Assembly (NCBI GenBank): GCA_936432065.2
Contig: OW386285.2
Span: 172,713,984 to 172,777,983, forward strand
Source of the DNA: Rutpela maculata
Lineage: Eukaryota; Arthropoda; Insecta; Coleoptera; Cerambycidae
Direction: 5' to 3'
DNA length: 64,000 nucleotides
In this document: one piece after another, positions 34,546 through 46,500 of the stretch
Layout of the letters: each line of letters starts with the position of its first letter
Position numbering within the stretch: the first letter of the stretch is position 1
Translations under genes and position numbers: made by a program
Notes under the pieces: generated by a model
Databases searched by the model: none
What the model saw: the letters and a program-made list of their open reading frames with translations, nothing else
What the model was told of the DNA's origin: nothing

Positions 34546-35090
34546 TATTAAAATATATATTCTAGTTCGTCACGTTTTTATTTTTTTGTTTTAGTCAAAA
34601 ACACGTGATCAACGAAAAAATGGACGTCGAAAAATTGGAATTTACAAAAAACGAAATCGTGACGACCTAGATAGTCCATAATTAATTACGTGGATAAAAT
34701 ATAACCTCTTAATTTTCAAACATAGATTCAATAAATAGTTTCCAATTTTGCCGTCAATAGATGGCACTCGCCTCGGCATTCGCATAGCTTTACACGCTCT
34801 CAGACTTTAGGGAGGAACTTGTTGTCATGGAGACCTGACGCGAATGAATGCTTGCCAGGGAAGCATTTAGGAGTTCTGGTAATATCTTAAATTTATTTAT
34901 AAATTATTTTATCTTACAGGAATTACTTAATAGATGAAATTCTTGAAAATGTTAATACATAAATAAAAGGTGCCAAATAGAGAGGACCGGTTTTGTATAA
35001 ACACTCCTACAAATTTTATTATGAAAATTTGAATGCGGTTTTTAGTTAGGTCAGAAATCAATTTATTCGAAATTATTACCAAGCAAAATG
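34546..35090. other. non-coding stretch
   Basis: No gene or repeat recognised. Confidence 0.4.
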
Positions 35091-35208
35091 TACAGGGTGT
35101 CCCAGTCAACGCGCTATGCTGGGTTTTCTCGGTAGTTTCTGAGATAAGTTTATGGTTCAAAATCCAATCTGACGTAGGTTTTCCGAGGAATCTCATACTG
35201 CTAAGATA

Positions 35209-36425
35209 TTTAGGAATCCAAAATGACGGACGAATTTCGTCATCTACGATCCTATTCGACTGAAAATCGATATCTGGGGGTTTTCGGGGATGCGGTTTAC
35301 GAATTTTTGGTCAAAATTTAGGAATCCAAGAAGGCGGACGAATTTCGTCATCTATGGACCTATTCGACTGAAAATCGATATCTGGGGGTTTTCGGGGATG
35401 CGGGTTATGAATTTTTGATCAAAATTTAGGACTCCAAGATGGCGGACGAATTTCGTCATCTATGGTCCTATTTGACTAAAAATCGATATCGGATGGTTTT
35501 CGGGGATGCGGGTTACGAATTTTTGGTCAAAATTTAGGAATCCAAGATGGCGGACGAATTTCGTCATCTATGGACCTATTCGACTGAAAATCGATATCTG
35601 GGGGTTTTCGGGGATGCGGGTTATGAATTTTTGATCAAAATTTAGGACTCCAAGATGGCGGACGAATTTCGTCATCTATGGTCCTATTTGACTAAAAATC
35701 GATATCGGAGGGTTTTCGGGGATGCGGGTTACGAATTTTTGGTCAAAATTTAGGAATCTAAGATGGCGGACGAATTTCGTGATCTATAGTCCTATTCGAC
35801 TGAAAATCGATATCTGGGGGTTTTCGGGGATGCGGGTTACGAATTTTTGATCAAAATTTAGGACTCCAAGATGGCGGACGAATTTCGTCATCTATGGTCC
35901 TATTTGGCTGAAAATCGATATCTGGGGGTTTTCGGGGATGCGGGTTACGAATTTTTGATCAAAATTTAGGACTCCAAGATGGCGGACGAATTTCGTCATC
36001 TATGGTCCTATTTGGCTGAAAATCGATATCTGGGGGTTTTCGGGGATGCGGGTTACGAATTTTTGATCAAAATTTAGGACTCCAAGATGGCGGACGAATT
36101 TCGTCATCTATGGTCCTATTTGGCTGAAAATCGATATCTGGGGGTTTTCGGGGATGCGGGTTACGAATTTTTTATCAAAATTTAGGACTCCAAGATGGCG
36201 GACGAATTTCGTCATCTATGGTCCTGTTTGGCTGAAAATCGATGTCTGGGGGTTTTCGGGGATGCGGGTTACGAATTTTCGGTCAAAATTTAGAAAACCA
36301 AGATGGCGGATGAATTTTGTCATCTGTGATCCTATTCGAATGAAAATCGATATCTGGGGATTTTCGGGATGCGGGTTACGAATTTTTGGTAAAAATTTAG
36401 GAATCCAAGACAGCGGACGAATTAT
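35209..36425 (+). repeat. 108-bp tandem array, about 11 copies
   Basis: GGCGGACG (or one-base variants) recurs at exact 108-bp spacing from 35225 to 36305, with a final truncated unit (106-bp step). Each unit holds CCAAGATGGCGGACGAATTT, AAAATCGATATC and TTTTCGGGGATGCGG. The middle units are nearly identical; the edge units are more diverged. 108 is a multiple of three, so frames stay open in places. Confidence 0.95.
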
Positions 36426-37092
36426 AACTATATTTTGACCCCCTTTATTTATGTTATTATTGGAGACAAAAAAAAGTTTCGTATAAGAGTTGTAAGGTTG
36501 TATACATATTTTTTTAAATGCAATTAAAAAACAATTGCTTGGATATGTCACGTGATATAACAATGAAGGTTGCTTTTTAAATGAAAAACCCTGTATATTT
36601 TTACATATTCTTTTAGATCCTTTATCCCTGATTTCAAACATATAAGGATCTAGCTGTAATATTTTTTGATATATCGGACATTAAATATGCTCCAAACATG
36701 CTTATAGGTATTTTAGGGTTTCTGACGGAGCGCAGTCAGTGGCGGATTTAGGGGGGGGGGCTATAGGGTAAAATCCAAGCGCGGCAATTTTTTTGAAAAA
36801 CACCAAAGACATAAAAACAAAAAATTATTATTATTAATATGTTCTATCAGAACATGTTTAATTTATTTGAGAACGTGTTTTTTATAATAACTAGACTAAA
36901 GTTCCTTATTATAGTCAACAGTACAGGGTGGTTGTGCAAACGTTAAAACCTCATTTAACTTCTTTATTTTTGGAGTTACGTAAATACGTTCAAAAATAAA
37001 AGTTATGAGATATCACATGTATTTTCCAAACATCATTTCAGCAAAACAATTCAAACAAGTCGAATTTCGGAGATATGAGCTTTACCTTGGTT

Positions 37093-37558
37093 TTACTTCC
37101 ACATCCAGTGGAAGTATAGTAACGACAAAAAATTTTTTTTTAATTTTTATTGTTCAAATAGGCTCAGAATGTCATGAAACGTCGAGATTTTAAGTTTGAG
37201 CGAAAAAAAAATTTCTGTCTGTCGGTCTGTAACTTTTTTGTGCGCACGTTTACTCTGTAACCGTTTAAGATATTGACTTGAAATTTGGTACACAAATGTA
37301 CTTTAACGAGATCTGGAACTAGATTATATTTTCATTTTGTTCCGTCAGAGGGTTGGGGGGTAAATTGGGGTAAATTTGGGGTAACCAGCTAAATCAAGCA
37401 GCTAATAGTCCAGAAAATTGGTATTTAGTATATACAAGAGAAGCTAAGGTCTCAAAAAATGTTTGGCATTAGCCACCCCCACCCCATTACTAAATTTTTT
37501 CGTTGTGAATGAGTTGGATCGAAAATCTGGATGCGGAAGTAATGGGCAGCGGTTTTTT
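37093..37558 (+). repeat. family A dispersed repeat, copy 2 (internally deleted)
   Basis: ACTTCCACATCCAGTGGAAG to GGGCAGCGGTTTTTT. It lacks the CCACCCCC/TTTTGGGGTAG middle found in the 47.0- and 54.9-kb copies. Confidence 0.85.
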
Positions 37559-37562
37559 TAAA

Positions 37563-38540
37563 TAGAACACCCCCATATATTTTTACACTATTTGAAAGGC
37601 CATAGAAAAATCTTTTCAATGATATATGACCCAGTCTGTTCACTTTTTAAATTTTTTTTCCGATTTGAATCTAATTTTACTTATGGAACAAATTAGGATC
37701 TACTTATTACCAGAAAAAAATTCACGTCCTACAAATGCAAAGCCACCTGCGGTACCAAAATATGCTGATAAAATCAAAAAATCATATTAGGCATATTTTT
37801 ATTGGAAAATTTTGTTAATGAAAGAATTGTTCAGAAACCTTAAGTCCAAAATTTAATCAAAAAAAATATATAAATTTTTATTAAAATAATGTCCAAGTCC
37901 GAAAATATCATTTGAATGGGTTTTTTCGTTTAGAAAACTGTACTATGACAATTTTGTTTGAAATTAAACCCAAGCTGCAGGTAGTTGTAAAACAGTTTTT
38001 TTTTAAATACCTAATTATTTTCAAAATTTTTTAAATTTCAAGTTTTTCATTTTTTAATTTTGATTAAATTTTGGCCATTTTGGACAATTCTTAACAAGTT
38101 TTATTAACAAAATTTTCCGATAAAAAAATGCCTAATATGATTTTCCGATTTTCTCCACATATTTTGGTACCGCAGGTGGCTTTGGTACCGTAGGAGGCGA
38201 ATGTTTTTCTGATCATAAGTAGATACTAGTTTGTTCTATACTTAAGTAAAATGCGATTCAAAAAAAATAAAGTTATTGGGGTGTTACCATTTCAAGTGAA
38301 ACACACTGTATCAATTATTGAAATTCTCCATTTTATTTAAAATAAAGTGAAATTAGACAGAACTAACATATTGTTTATTTTAATTTACATACTTTTGTTT
38401 TCCATGGCTAATTTGATAAATTGTAAATTTATAGTAAATTAGACAAAATTTGTTTAAGATAAGTACCATGTATTATATTATAAATACAAAGCTTTTTTTA
38501 TGGCGTTTCAAATGGTACATATATGGAGTGTTCCTTTAAA
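37563..38540. repeat. long imperfect palindrome
   Basis: AAAGCCACCTGCGGTACCAA (37739) mirrors TTGGTACCGCAGGTGGCTTT (about 38164-38183). AACACCCCCATATAT (37565) has mirrors both at about 38280 and at 38520. Centre near 37950. Flanked by inverted family A copies (37093 and 38661), so the whole of 37.05-39.32 kb is a nested inverted structure. Confidence 0.75.
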
Positions 38541-38660
38541 AAAAAGCAAAGTAAAGTTCATATCTCCGAAATGCGACTTTCAATAGGCATGTCCACAAAA
38601 TTTTAATTTCAATTGGGAATGATAGAATTATCGATATTGTACACTAATTTAACAATAAAA

Positions 38661-39318
38661 AAAACCGCTGCCCAACTTCCACATCCAGATTTTCTATCCA
38701 AGTCACTCACAACGAAAAAATGTTGTATGTGGAAATAATTGTTTAATAATATAATATTTGAAATTCTCTACCTCAAAAACCCATAAAACGATACCCCACA
38801 TCGGTAATGGGGTGAGGGTGGTGATAGAGGGTGGTAATGGGGGTGGATAAGGTAAAAAAATATTTTGAGGTTTCTAGTTCTTGTACACACACTAAATTAA
38901 ATTTTTTTTCATCCCCTTTAATAATGGGGTGGGGGCTAATGCCAAAATTTTTTTTGAGACCTTAGCTTCTCTTGTATATAGTAAATACCAATTTTATGAA
39001 CTCTTACCTGCTTGATTTACCTATTTACCCCAAATTTACCCCAATTTACCCCCAACTCTTCGACGGAACAAGATGAAAATATAATCTAGTTCTAGATCTC
39101 GTTAAAGTACATAAGTGTACTAAATTTCAAGTGAGTATCTCAAACGGTTCCAGAGTAAACGTGCGCACAAAAAAAAAGTTAGACCGACAGACAGACAGAA
39201 TTTTTTTTGCTCAAACTTAAAATCTCGACGTTTCATGACATTCTAAGCCTATTTGAACAATAAAAATTTTTAAAAAATTTTTTTGTCGTTACTATACTTC
39301 CACTGGATGTTGAAGTAA
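38661..39318 (-). repeat. family A dispersed repeat, copy 3
   Basis: Inverted relative to copy 2. Full-length with GGGGTGGGGG-rich and TTTACCCCAATTTACCC segments. Confidence 0.85.
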
Positions 39319-39412
39319 TATATGTATCCTTATTTTGCCAGTTATTCGTAATAGGCATCGCCCCAACATAACGAGGATTTTTGGTAATTTTTCAATAAAA
39401 ATTCTTGGCCTA

Positions 39413-39890
39413 TGGTAAAAAAATATTTTGAGGTTTTTGGTTCTTGTACATACACTAAATCACACTTTTTTTTCGTCCCCTTAAAAAGTGGGGTAGGGGT
39501 GGTAATGGGGGTAGCTAATGTCAAAAATTTTTTCGAGACCCTAGCTTCTCTTATATATACTAAATACCAATTTTGCGGACTCTTACCTGCTTGATTTACC
39601 TGTTTACCTCCCCATTTACCCCAATTTACAACCCAACCCTTCGATGGAATAAGATGAAAATATAATCTAGTTCCAGATCCCGTTAAAGTACATAAGTGTA
39701 CCAAATTTCAAGTCAATATCTTAAACGGTTCCAGAGTAATCGTGCGCACAAAAAAGTTAGACAGACAGGCAGAATTTTTTTTTGCTCAAACTTAAAATGT
39801 CGACCTTTCATGACAGTCTAAGCCTATTTGAACAATAAAAACATTCAAAAATTTTTTGTTACTATACTACCACTGGATGTGGAAGTAATC
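39413..39890 (-). repeat. family A dispersed repeat, copy 4 (truncated)
   Basis: Minus orientation, ending CCACTGGATGTGGAAGT at about 39886. Direct neighbour of copy 3 in the same orientation. Confidence 0.85.
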
Positions 39891-40373
39891 AATATTCTAT
39901 TTTCAAGAAAAAGAACGCCATTGCCATGTAAACCGGAAGTGATATTTAAAATTTACATGCCTTTTTTTACTTTCCTTTAATGCTTTAATAGTCAATTAAG
40001 AACATAAATAATCCGATCAATTCTTCTTTGATGTTCAATTATATGTTTCTTAGCGGCATAGATTCCCCGAAAAAAAAAAAAATACTTATCTCAAAAACTA
40101 CCGAGAAAATCGGACATAACACGTTAACTAGGACACCCTGTACACTGTAAATATACATTATGTACCTACAGATAGTTTTTTCTTTTAATTAAAAACCACT
40201 GCCTAAGGAATCACTACAACCGCATTCAGTTTTCCTACTCAAATTATTTTAAATAAAAATTCTTGTGCACCCAACGCGAAATTCGACTCTATACGACAGA
40301 AATATATTTGAACTATTTCTCTTATATATTACACAATATGTTATTCTCCGCCTTTTTACTTGGTCGGCATATT

Positions 40374-41516
40374 TCATTGGTCAAAGGTGCACGCCCACCC
40401 GTATATACCTTTTTCATATATATCAATGAAAATATGTTTTGTCTTACTGCAGATTGTCCTCTTAACGATAGAGTAAAAATTTGCATAGTAAAATATTTTA
40501 AGTGTTGATGCATCAAACAGATGTGATAATATCCTAAGCGCGTAACATGATTTGTTAAGTTTATTAATGGTTTCATCTATATGCAAAAACCATTTCATAT
40601 TGCTATCCAGGGTTACACCTAGTAATTTTGTAGAATTTGCATTTAAGATTGGTACTTCTTTTGATAGTTGATCTGGTAATATGAGACCTGATCTATCAGT
40701 TTTAAAAATTACACTGCTCGATTTAGACTCGTTTAATATAAGTTGATTAGCATAAAACCAATTTCTTACATTTTGCCATAATTGGGAGAGCTCTTGGGCT
40801 ACCTCTTCCAACGTTTTACCCCTCATTAGCAAATTGGTATCGTCGGTATAGTTAATTATGGTTGCTTTAATATTATTATCTGTAAGATTCACGAGATCGT
40901 TTATATAGATTATGAACAGAAGTGGTCCAAGGACACTGCCTTGAGGTACTCCATAATTTTGACTAAGAGTGTCAGAATCATATTTATTACCATTAAATGA
41001 TATCACTGTCCTTTGCTTTCTATTTTGCAAATATGAATTGAACCATTGGAAACTGGTTCCTCGCACGCCTATTTGTTCAAACTTATTGAGAAGATGATTG
41101 TGATTCAACGTATCAAAGGCCTTGGATAGGTCAAGAAATAATCCGCAAACAATTTCCTGGCCATCCAAACCCTCTAATATTGTATTTACAAAATTGAAAA
41201 GAGCTGTTGTCGTCGATTTTTCTTTCATAAAGCCATGCTGAAAGTTATTAAAAAATTGAATGCTATTTAAAAAACCAATTAGCCTGTTGTACATAAGCGT
41301 TTCTAATATTTTGGAAAACACTGACAGTAAACTTATAGGGCGATAATTACTTAAGTCATTTGTATTGCCTTTTTTGTGTAATGGCAATACAATTGCTAGT
41401 TTCAGAGATTCTGGAAATACTCCTTGACATAATGACGCATTAAATATATTCTCAAGTGGTGCAACTATAGGGTCTATACATTTTTTCAATAAACTAGATG
41501 AAATACCGTCATATAC
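40374..41516 (-). mobile_element. CR1/L2-like LINE reverse transcriptase, 371-codon open frame
   Basis: The minus-strand frame runs from about 41516 (YDGISSSLLKKCID) to 40374. RT blocks in order: SNYRPISLLSVFSKILE, FQHGFMKEKSTTTALF, FLDLSKAFDTLNH (first catalytic Asp), YGVPQGSVLGPLLFIIYIND, and YTDDTNL where YADD/FADD is expected. The two catalytic aspartates are present, but the Ala is Thr. LLGVTLDSNMKWFLHI (thumb) and YYANFYS follow. The frame then leaves the family about 60 codons before its stop, so the 3' part is lost. No endonuclease upstream: truncated at both ends, yet the RT frame itself is unbroken. It makes RNA-templated DNA for retrotransposition when complete. Confidence 0.88.
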
Positions 41517-41809
41517 AAAGCACCTACTTTATTACAACGTGAACTTCAAGTAGATATCAACGTTCCTTTTAGGATAAATCGAAAAAAAAAAACTCCCGAT
41601 GATGGAAACAATAAGAGCGAAACCGCTATTTCCAACTTATTTTGAGTCTAGCACAAAATAGTACGACGATATTGCTTTCATATTCACAAGTCGATATCTT
41701 CTTCCGTTTTCGAAAAATCAATGAAAGCCGTCACGACGATGGAAACTTGAACAGCAGACCAGAATAGCATATCCTAAGATCGGCCAGCAAAAAGTCCACC
41801 ATGAAAGAT
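41517..41809. other. non-coding stretch
   Basis: Nothing recognised. Confidence 0.4.
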
Positions 41810-42240
41810 ATTTTTATAACCTTCGATTTTTTCACCATAGAAAATTATAAAAGTAACTAGATTTCTAGGGTTTTTAAGGTCGTGTTAGTATAAATTGATT
41901 TTTTCCCGATTTTTTTGAATATATATTTGCCAATTGTTAACATATTATAAAAAATAGAATCAGATATGAAATACATTCATTTAATAACTTTATTTTGTAA
42001 CCATAAAAAATAATAAAAGTCCCTATATGTTTTGTAATTTGGAGACTGTGTAAGTAAAAATATATTTTTTTTCAAATATTTTAAGTAGATCTTTGCCAAT
42101 TATTGTTGATATGTTATGGAAAAAGAAGCAAATGAAAGATTTAATAACTTTATATCATAAAAAATTATAAAAGTCACTAGTCACTATATTTTTACTAATT
42201 TTGAGATTATATCAAAAGTAACAAAATGAAACACTTTAGT
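41810..42240 (+). repeat. degenerate tandem repeat of about 155-165 bp
   Basis: ATAAAAAATTATAAAAGTC-type text at about 41838, 42003 and 42153, each followed by a similar TATATTT...TTGCCAATT block. About 2.5 copies. Confidence 0.6.
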
Positions 42241-42904
42241 AATGAGTTTTGATCTGATTTTATTTACAAATTTAAAAAATATATATTTTACAATATTAAC
42301 GTTTTTTTTTAACATGCTTTTATATTATCATATAATCAGTGCTATTACCAGTCTCCATCGCTAAAAATATCGACCATCGATAACTTTAATGTAGATAACT
42401 TTTTTTATTGAGTTTGTCCTAAAAGTCAACTATAGAACTAACATCGATAAATTCCACCGTGAGCGATTAATTTATATCTACTCGATAATAATGGAATGAA
42501 CTTAGCTCAAAATAATATGTAAAAAGAGTTATTTTTACCGATGTCATAAACTCTTAATAGGGTTTCTACAGACGAGTAGATAAAATGGGTTAAACAGGGT
42601 CAATAATTTTATCGACTGAACTGGTAATAGTTGTTGTAGAACTCTCCAAAATCGTCCTAAGTTGAAGACAGAATCAAAATTCGACTTAGGCAAAAATTTC
42701 ATTTAAAGACATTTTTAAGAGTCTGCAGAGGCACAGATCAGTCCATAAGGACCGTTTTGGGTTCTATAAGGCGTTGGAAATGACCAGGTGAACATTCAAA
42801 GAAACACCGAATTTTCACTTAGGAAAAATGTTTTTGGTTCAGGATATGAGAGCAGAAGTATATAATGACAAAGAATTATGAATAATATACTTTTTCAAAG
42901 GTAC
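42241..42904. other. non-coding stretch
   Basis: No gene recognised; ATCGATAA-type motifs near 42360-42490. Confidence 0.4.
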
Positions 42905-43250
42905 CACAAATTGGACTTTGAAAAATAATATTTTTGAAAGGGCGTCAAAATTTGGCTCAAGAATCGATTTATCGAAAGTACGTCAAAATTTCACTTGCAG
43001 ACTAATTTTTCAAAATTGCGTTGAAATTTGGCTTGAAAATCGATTTTTCAAAAGTACGCCAAAATTTCACCTGCAGATTAATTTTTCAAAACTACCTTGA
43101 AATTTGGCATGAAAATCGATTTTTCAAAAGTACGCCAAAATTTCACCCGCAGAATAGTTTTTCAAACGTACCTTGAAATTTGGCTTGAAAATTGATTTTT
43201 CAAAAGTACGCCGAAATTGGTCTTAAAATATATTTTTCAAAAGTACCACA
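42905..43250 (+). repeat. 77-bp tandem repeat, about 4.5 copies
   Basis: CGATTTTTCAAAAGTACGCC or variants at 42964, 43041, 43118 and 43193 (steps 77, 77, 75), alternating with TTGAAATTTGGC. It ends where the R1-like LINE begins. Confidence 0.85.
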
Positions 43251-45137
43251 AAGCTGGTGGCGGAAGAACAACCTAGGGTAATCCTGTGGGTTATGAACCG
43301 CGCCCTGGAAAGGGGAAACTTCCCCGAGAGATGGAAGAAGGCAAGACTGGTGCTGATAAAGAAAGGGGACAAGCCACCAGATGAACCGTCCTCATATAGG
43401 CCGGTATGTCTAATCGATGCGATGGGTAAGTTAATGGAATATCTGCTTCGGGGGAGGTTAGAGGTGGACATTGAAGAGAAGGGAGGGTTATCGGAGACCC
43501 AGTTCGGTTTTAGGAAAGGGAGATCCACGGTAGGAGCGATAAGGTGCATAACCGAGATAGCCGGGGAGGCTATGAGGGCCAAGTCTTCTTGGCCCTCATA
43601 GCCTCCCTCTGTGCGATAGTAACGCTGGATGTTCGGAATGCTTTCAATACGGCGGATTGGGGCGAGATAGTTGAGAAGTTGCGAAAATTAAGAATAGCCC
43701 CGTACCTGCTCAGGATAGTAAAGAGCTACCTCGAGAACAGGTGGACAGGGCTGGAGAAAAATGACTCGTGGTGTTCTGCAGGGTTCGGTCCTGGGCCCAA
43801 CCTTGTGGAATATAATGTTCAACGATGCGTTACGCTTACCCCAACCGGAGAACGTTAAGGTGATCGGATATGCCGACGATCTGGCAGTAATAGTCACGGC
43901 CAGAACGGTGAGGGAAATCGAGGAGGCGGCGAACACGGCCATTGCAAAAATAGAGAGATGGGTAAGGGGCAAGAAGCTCGAACTTGCCCCTGGAAAAACC
44001 GAGCTGGTAATCATAACCAGAAAGAGGAATCTCCCTATCATGAGAATAAGGGTAGGGGAGCTGGAAATTGGCCCGAGCCAGGCGATAAAGTACCTGGGCA
44101 TATGGCTCGATTCGAAATTGACATACGGGGTGCATGTGACGAAATTGGAGGAAAAAGCTGGGCGGGGGCAACAGCCATAGGCAGGCTAATGCATAACACC
44201 AGTGGACCGAAGGCCAGCAAGAGGAGAGTCCTGTACGCAGCCCCGGTATGGGTCAGTGCGATGGCAGTGGAAAGAACGCGAAGAAGACTGGCCAGGGTAC
44301 AGCGATGTGCAGCACTGAGAGTCTGTAGTGCCTACAGAATGGTCTCCTACGAGGCAGTGCTGATAGTGGCAGGGAACCCTCCCATTGACCTTCTGGCAAA
44401 AGAAAGGTGGGAGATATACGAGGGAAGTGGCAGGAAGGAGGCCAATGATAGACTCTATCAGAGGTGGCAGGAGAGATGGAATATCTCGAGTAAGGGAAGA
44501 TGGACGAGGAGACTCATTCCAGATATTAAAAGCTGGGTGGAGAGAGGACACGGGGAGGTTGGGTTCTACCTTACTCAGGCCCTAACAGGACACGGATGTT
44601 TTGCAGAGTACGTCTACGACATTGGGAAGATTGAAGACCGAGAATGCATGTACTGCGGGGAGATAGACGACGCGGAGCAGACTGTGTTCTGGTGTAGCAG
44701 GTGGAGAGAAGAAAGGCTACGAGTCATAAACAGGCTAGGCGGCCCAGTTACACCCGATGACATGGTGCTGAGGATGCTAGAATCAGAGGAAAACTGGCAA
44801 CTCTTGGACTGGCAACTCTTGGAGGGCATGATAACATCAGTTATGAAAATCAAGGAAGTAGACGAAAGAAACTTGAACCTCTAATCGTTTCAAGGATGTA
44901 GTAATAAGAGGACATCTCTGCGGAGGCAGATTATTTTGAACACCTAACACTAAGATTGACCTGATATTCTGACGGTAAGCGAGAGCGGTTTCAGGATATG
45001 AGGAAACACTGAAGACAGAGAGGGGGCTCCGGAGGGGTTTTAGCTGGTTAGAGTCCAGCACTACCCAGCGTGATAGATCCATAGCACTGGGTGTCCATGA
45101 TGGATTTCTCCTTCTCCCCCCCCCCCCCCCCCCCCGC
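43251..45137 (+). mobile_element. R1-clade LINE, 5'-truncated, with 3' UTR
   Basis: Coding sequence in three frame segments. 43257-43564 encodes RT blocks WKKARLVLIKKG, SYRPVCLIDAMGKLME and ETQFGFRKGRSTVGAI. 43607-43790 encodes TLDVRNAFNTADW (first catalytic Asp). 43761-44150 encodes GVLQGSVLGPTLWNIMFND and YADD (43869-43880). 44150-44884 encodes the C-terminal domain. The zinc-knuckle CMYCGEIDDAEQTVFWC has Gln where the usual CCHC histidine would be. GC content is far above that of the neighbours. Stop at 44882-44884, then a 250-bp 3' UTR ending in a poly-C tract (45117-45136). Frameshifts make it inactive. The first shift coincides with a 19-bp hairpin (43565-43606). Endonuclease and ORF1 are absent. 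Confidence 0.9.
43565..43606. repeat. perfect 19-bp hairpin inside the RT reading frame
   Basis: GGAGGCTATGAGGGCCAAG, loop TCTT, then its exact reverse complement. One arm is native RT sequence (GEAMRAK); the other is an inverted duplicate that changes the frame. Confidence 0.9.
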
Positions 45138-45145
45138 AAAAAAAA

Positions 45146-45986
45146 GAACACAGGTACACAAAAAAAAAATTAAGTGCGAAACCACTTAATTCCTACTCAT
45201 TTGGAAGCCAATAATCAAAAAAATATACTACTACTTTTAGCTTGGCTCTGAATTATTTTTTTTTGCTTCAGAAGTATTGATTTTATTAGACAAATGGTTA
45301 GGCCATTTTAATTAATCCATAGAAATATCTCCTCAGGAAAGGGGATTAGCGAAAAATGTTTCAGACAAAAGTTGTTCCATTCAGAGAGGGACATCTTTTG
45401 GGCAGAACAATTTTCCACCCCCCACCCGTGATAAGCGGGAGGTGGGGATAACTTTTGAATTTTTAACGGCACTCTCAATTTTTGATGGCGTATTCTGATT
45501 CTACAAAAAAAATTGCATAACTTTTGTACCAAACATTTTTTTCTCCCCCCCCCCCACTCTGATCAGCGGCGATGACGGTGTAACTTTCGATTTTTCAAAA
45601 TCCTGCAGGCGAAAATCTCTGAACTAGGGCATTTTTAGGAAAAATGTTTCAAACAAAAGATGCCCCTCTCTGAACTAAACAACTTTTGTTTGAAACGTTT
45701 TACCTAAAAATGCCCTAGTTTAGAGATGTTCCTCGGCAGGTTTTTGAAAATTCGAAAGTTACGCCTCCGTCCCCGCTCGTGTCCCTTCTTGAAGAGATAT
45801 TACTGTGGATTCATTAAAATGGCCTAACCATATTGTCTAATAAAATCAATACTTCTGAAGCAAAAAAAAATAATTGAAAGCCAAGCTAAAAGTAGTAGCA
45901 TATTTTTTTTGATTATTAGCTTCCAAATGAGTAGGAATTAAGTGGTCTAGGCCTTCGCACTTAATTTTTTTTGTGTGCTTGTGTTC
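45146..45986. mobile_element. palindromic MITE with about 160-bp arms
   Basis: GAACACAGGTACACA mirrors TGTGTGCTTGTGTTC. Arms 45146-45320 and 45812-45986 share AATTAAGTGCGAA, GCTTCAGAAGTATTGATTTT and TGGTTAGGCCATTTTA. A second internal palindrome (about 45628-45718, GGGCATTTTTAGG...CCTAAAAATGCCC) is off-centre. Confidence 0.8.
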
Positions 45987-46500
45987 ATTATCTAGATTTA
46001 TATTTTCAAGCATCTTGTCCCAATTTGACCTTGAAGTAATTTTCACACGCGATAATTATGTTAGTGTTAAATAATATATATTTTTTTGGTAGGTGTCACT
46101 CGGGGGGGGGGGGGTTGCTATAAAAACAAAAATTTAATTATTTTTTTTTATATATACTAAATGACGTAATAGGAATGTAAAATATAAAGCTATTCTATGT
46201 CAACGTCTCCTATTAATTTCAATTAATTATCATCAATAGTTTTGAAAAAAATTAATTTTAAAGTTTAGAACTCTGCTAATATAGGGGATAGAGGTTTATT
46301 ATATATTTTATTGAGCATTCCTGGTCATAAGCAACATTCATGTGAATTAATGGCCCAATAAGCCGCTGGGCCCAATTCCATATACTTAACCGGCGAGACC
46401 CTTTGTAAATGTGAATATTTTTATTCCTAACTTTTTCTGCATTGAAGTACTACCTTAAACTAAAAGATAATGCATTTATAAATTATATTAAAGTCAGTTA
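45987..46500. other. non-coding stretch
   Basis: A G14-type tract (46099-46112); otherwise AT-rich with nothing recognised. Confidence 0.4.

Larger units (their letters stand above)
35093..40140. mobile_element. 5-kb element with mariner-like CAGGGTGTCC ends
   Basis: CAGGGTGTCCCAGTCAACGC at 35093 and its inverted counterpart ending 40140 match imperfectly over about 57 bp (shared TTTCTCGGTAGTTT and TGAGATAAGT). TA flanks both ends. The interior is composite: a 108-bp tandem array, a long palindrome and three family A copies. No transposase. The ends could instead belong to two independent MITE remnants. Confidence 0.5.

Noticed and set aside
36154..36438. 94-codon frame with a 36-residue internal repeat
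   Set aside because: Direct product of the 108-bp tandem array; most units in the same frame have stops and there is no start context.
40322..40576. Second minus-strand frame at the LINE 3' side
   Set aside because: Out-of-frame overlap with the RT frame; its C-terminal part is flanking DNA.
43688..44551. Minus-strand frames of 100-137 codons
   Set aside because: Antisense shadows of the R1-like LINE, which has GC-rich codons on the plus strand.
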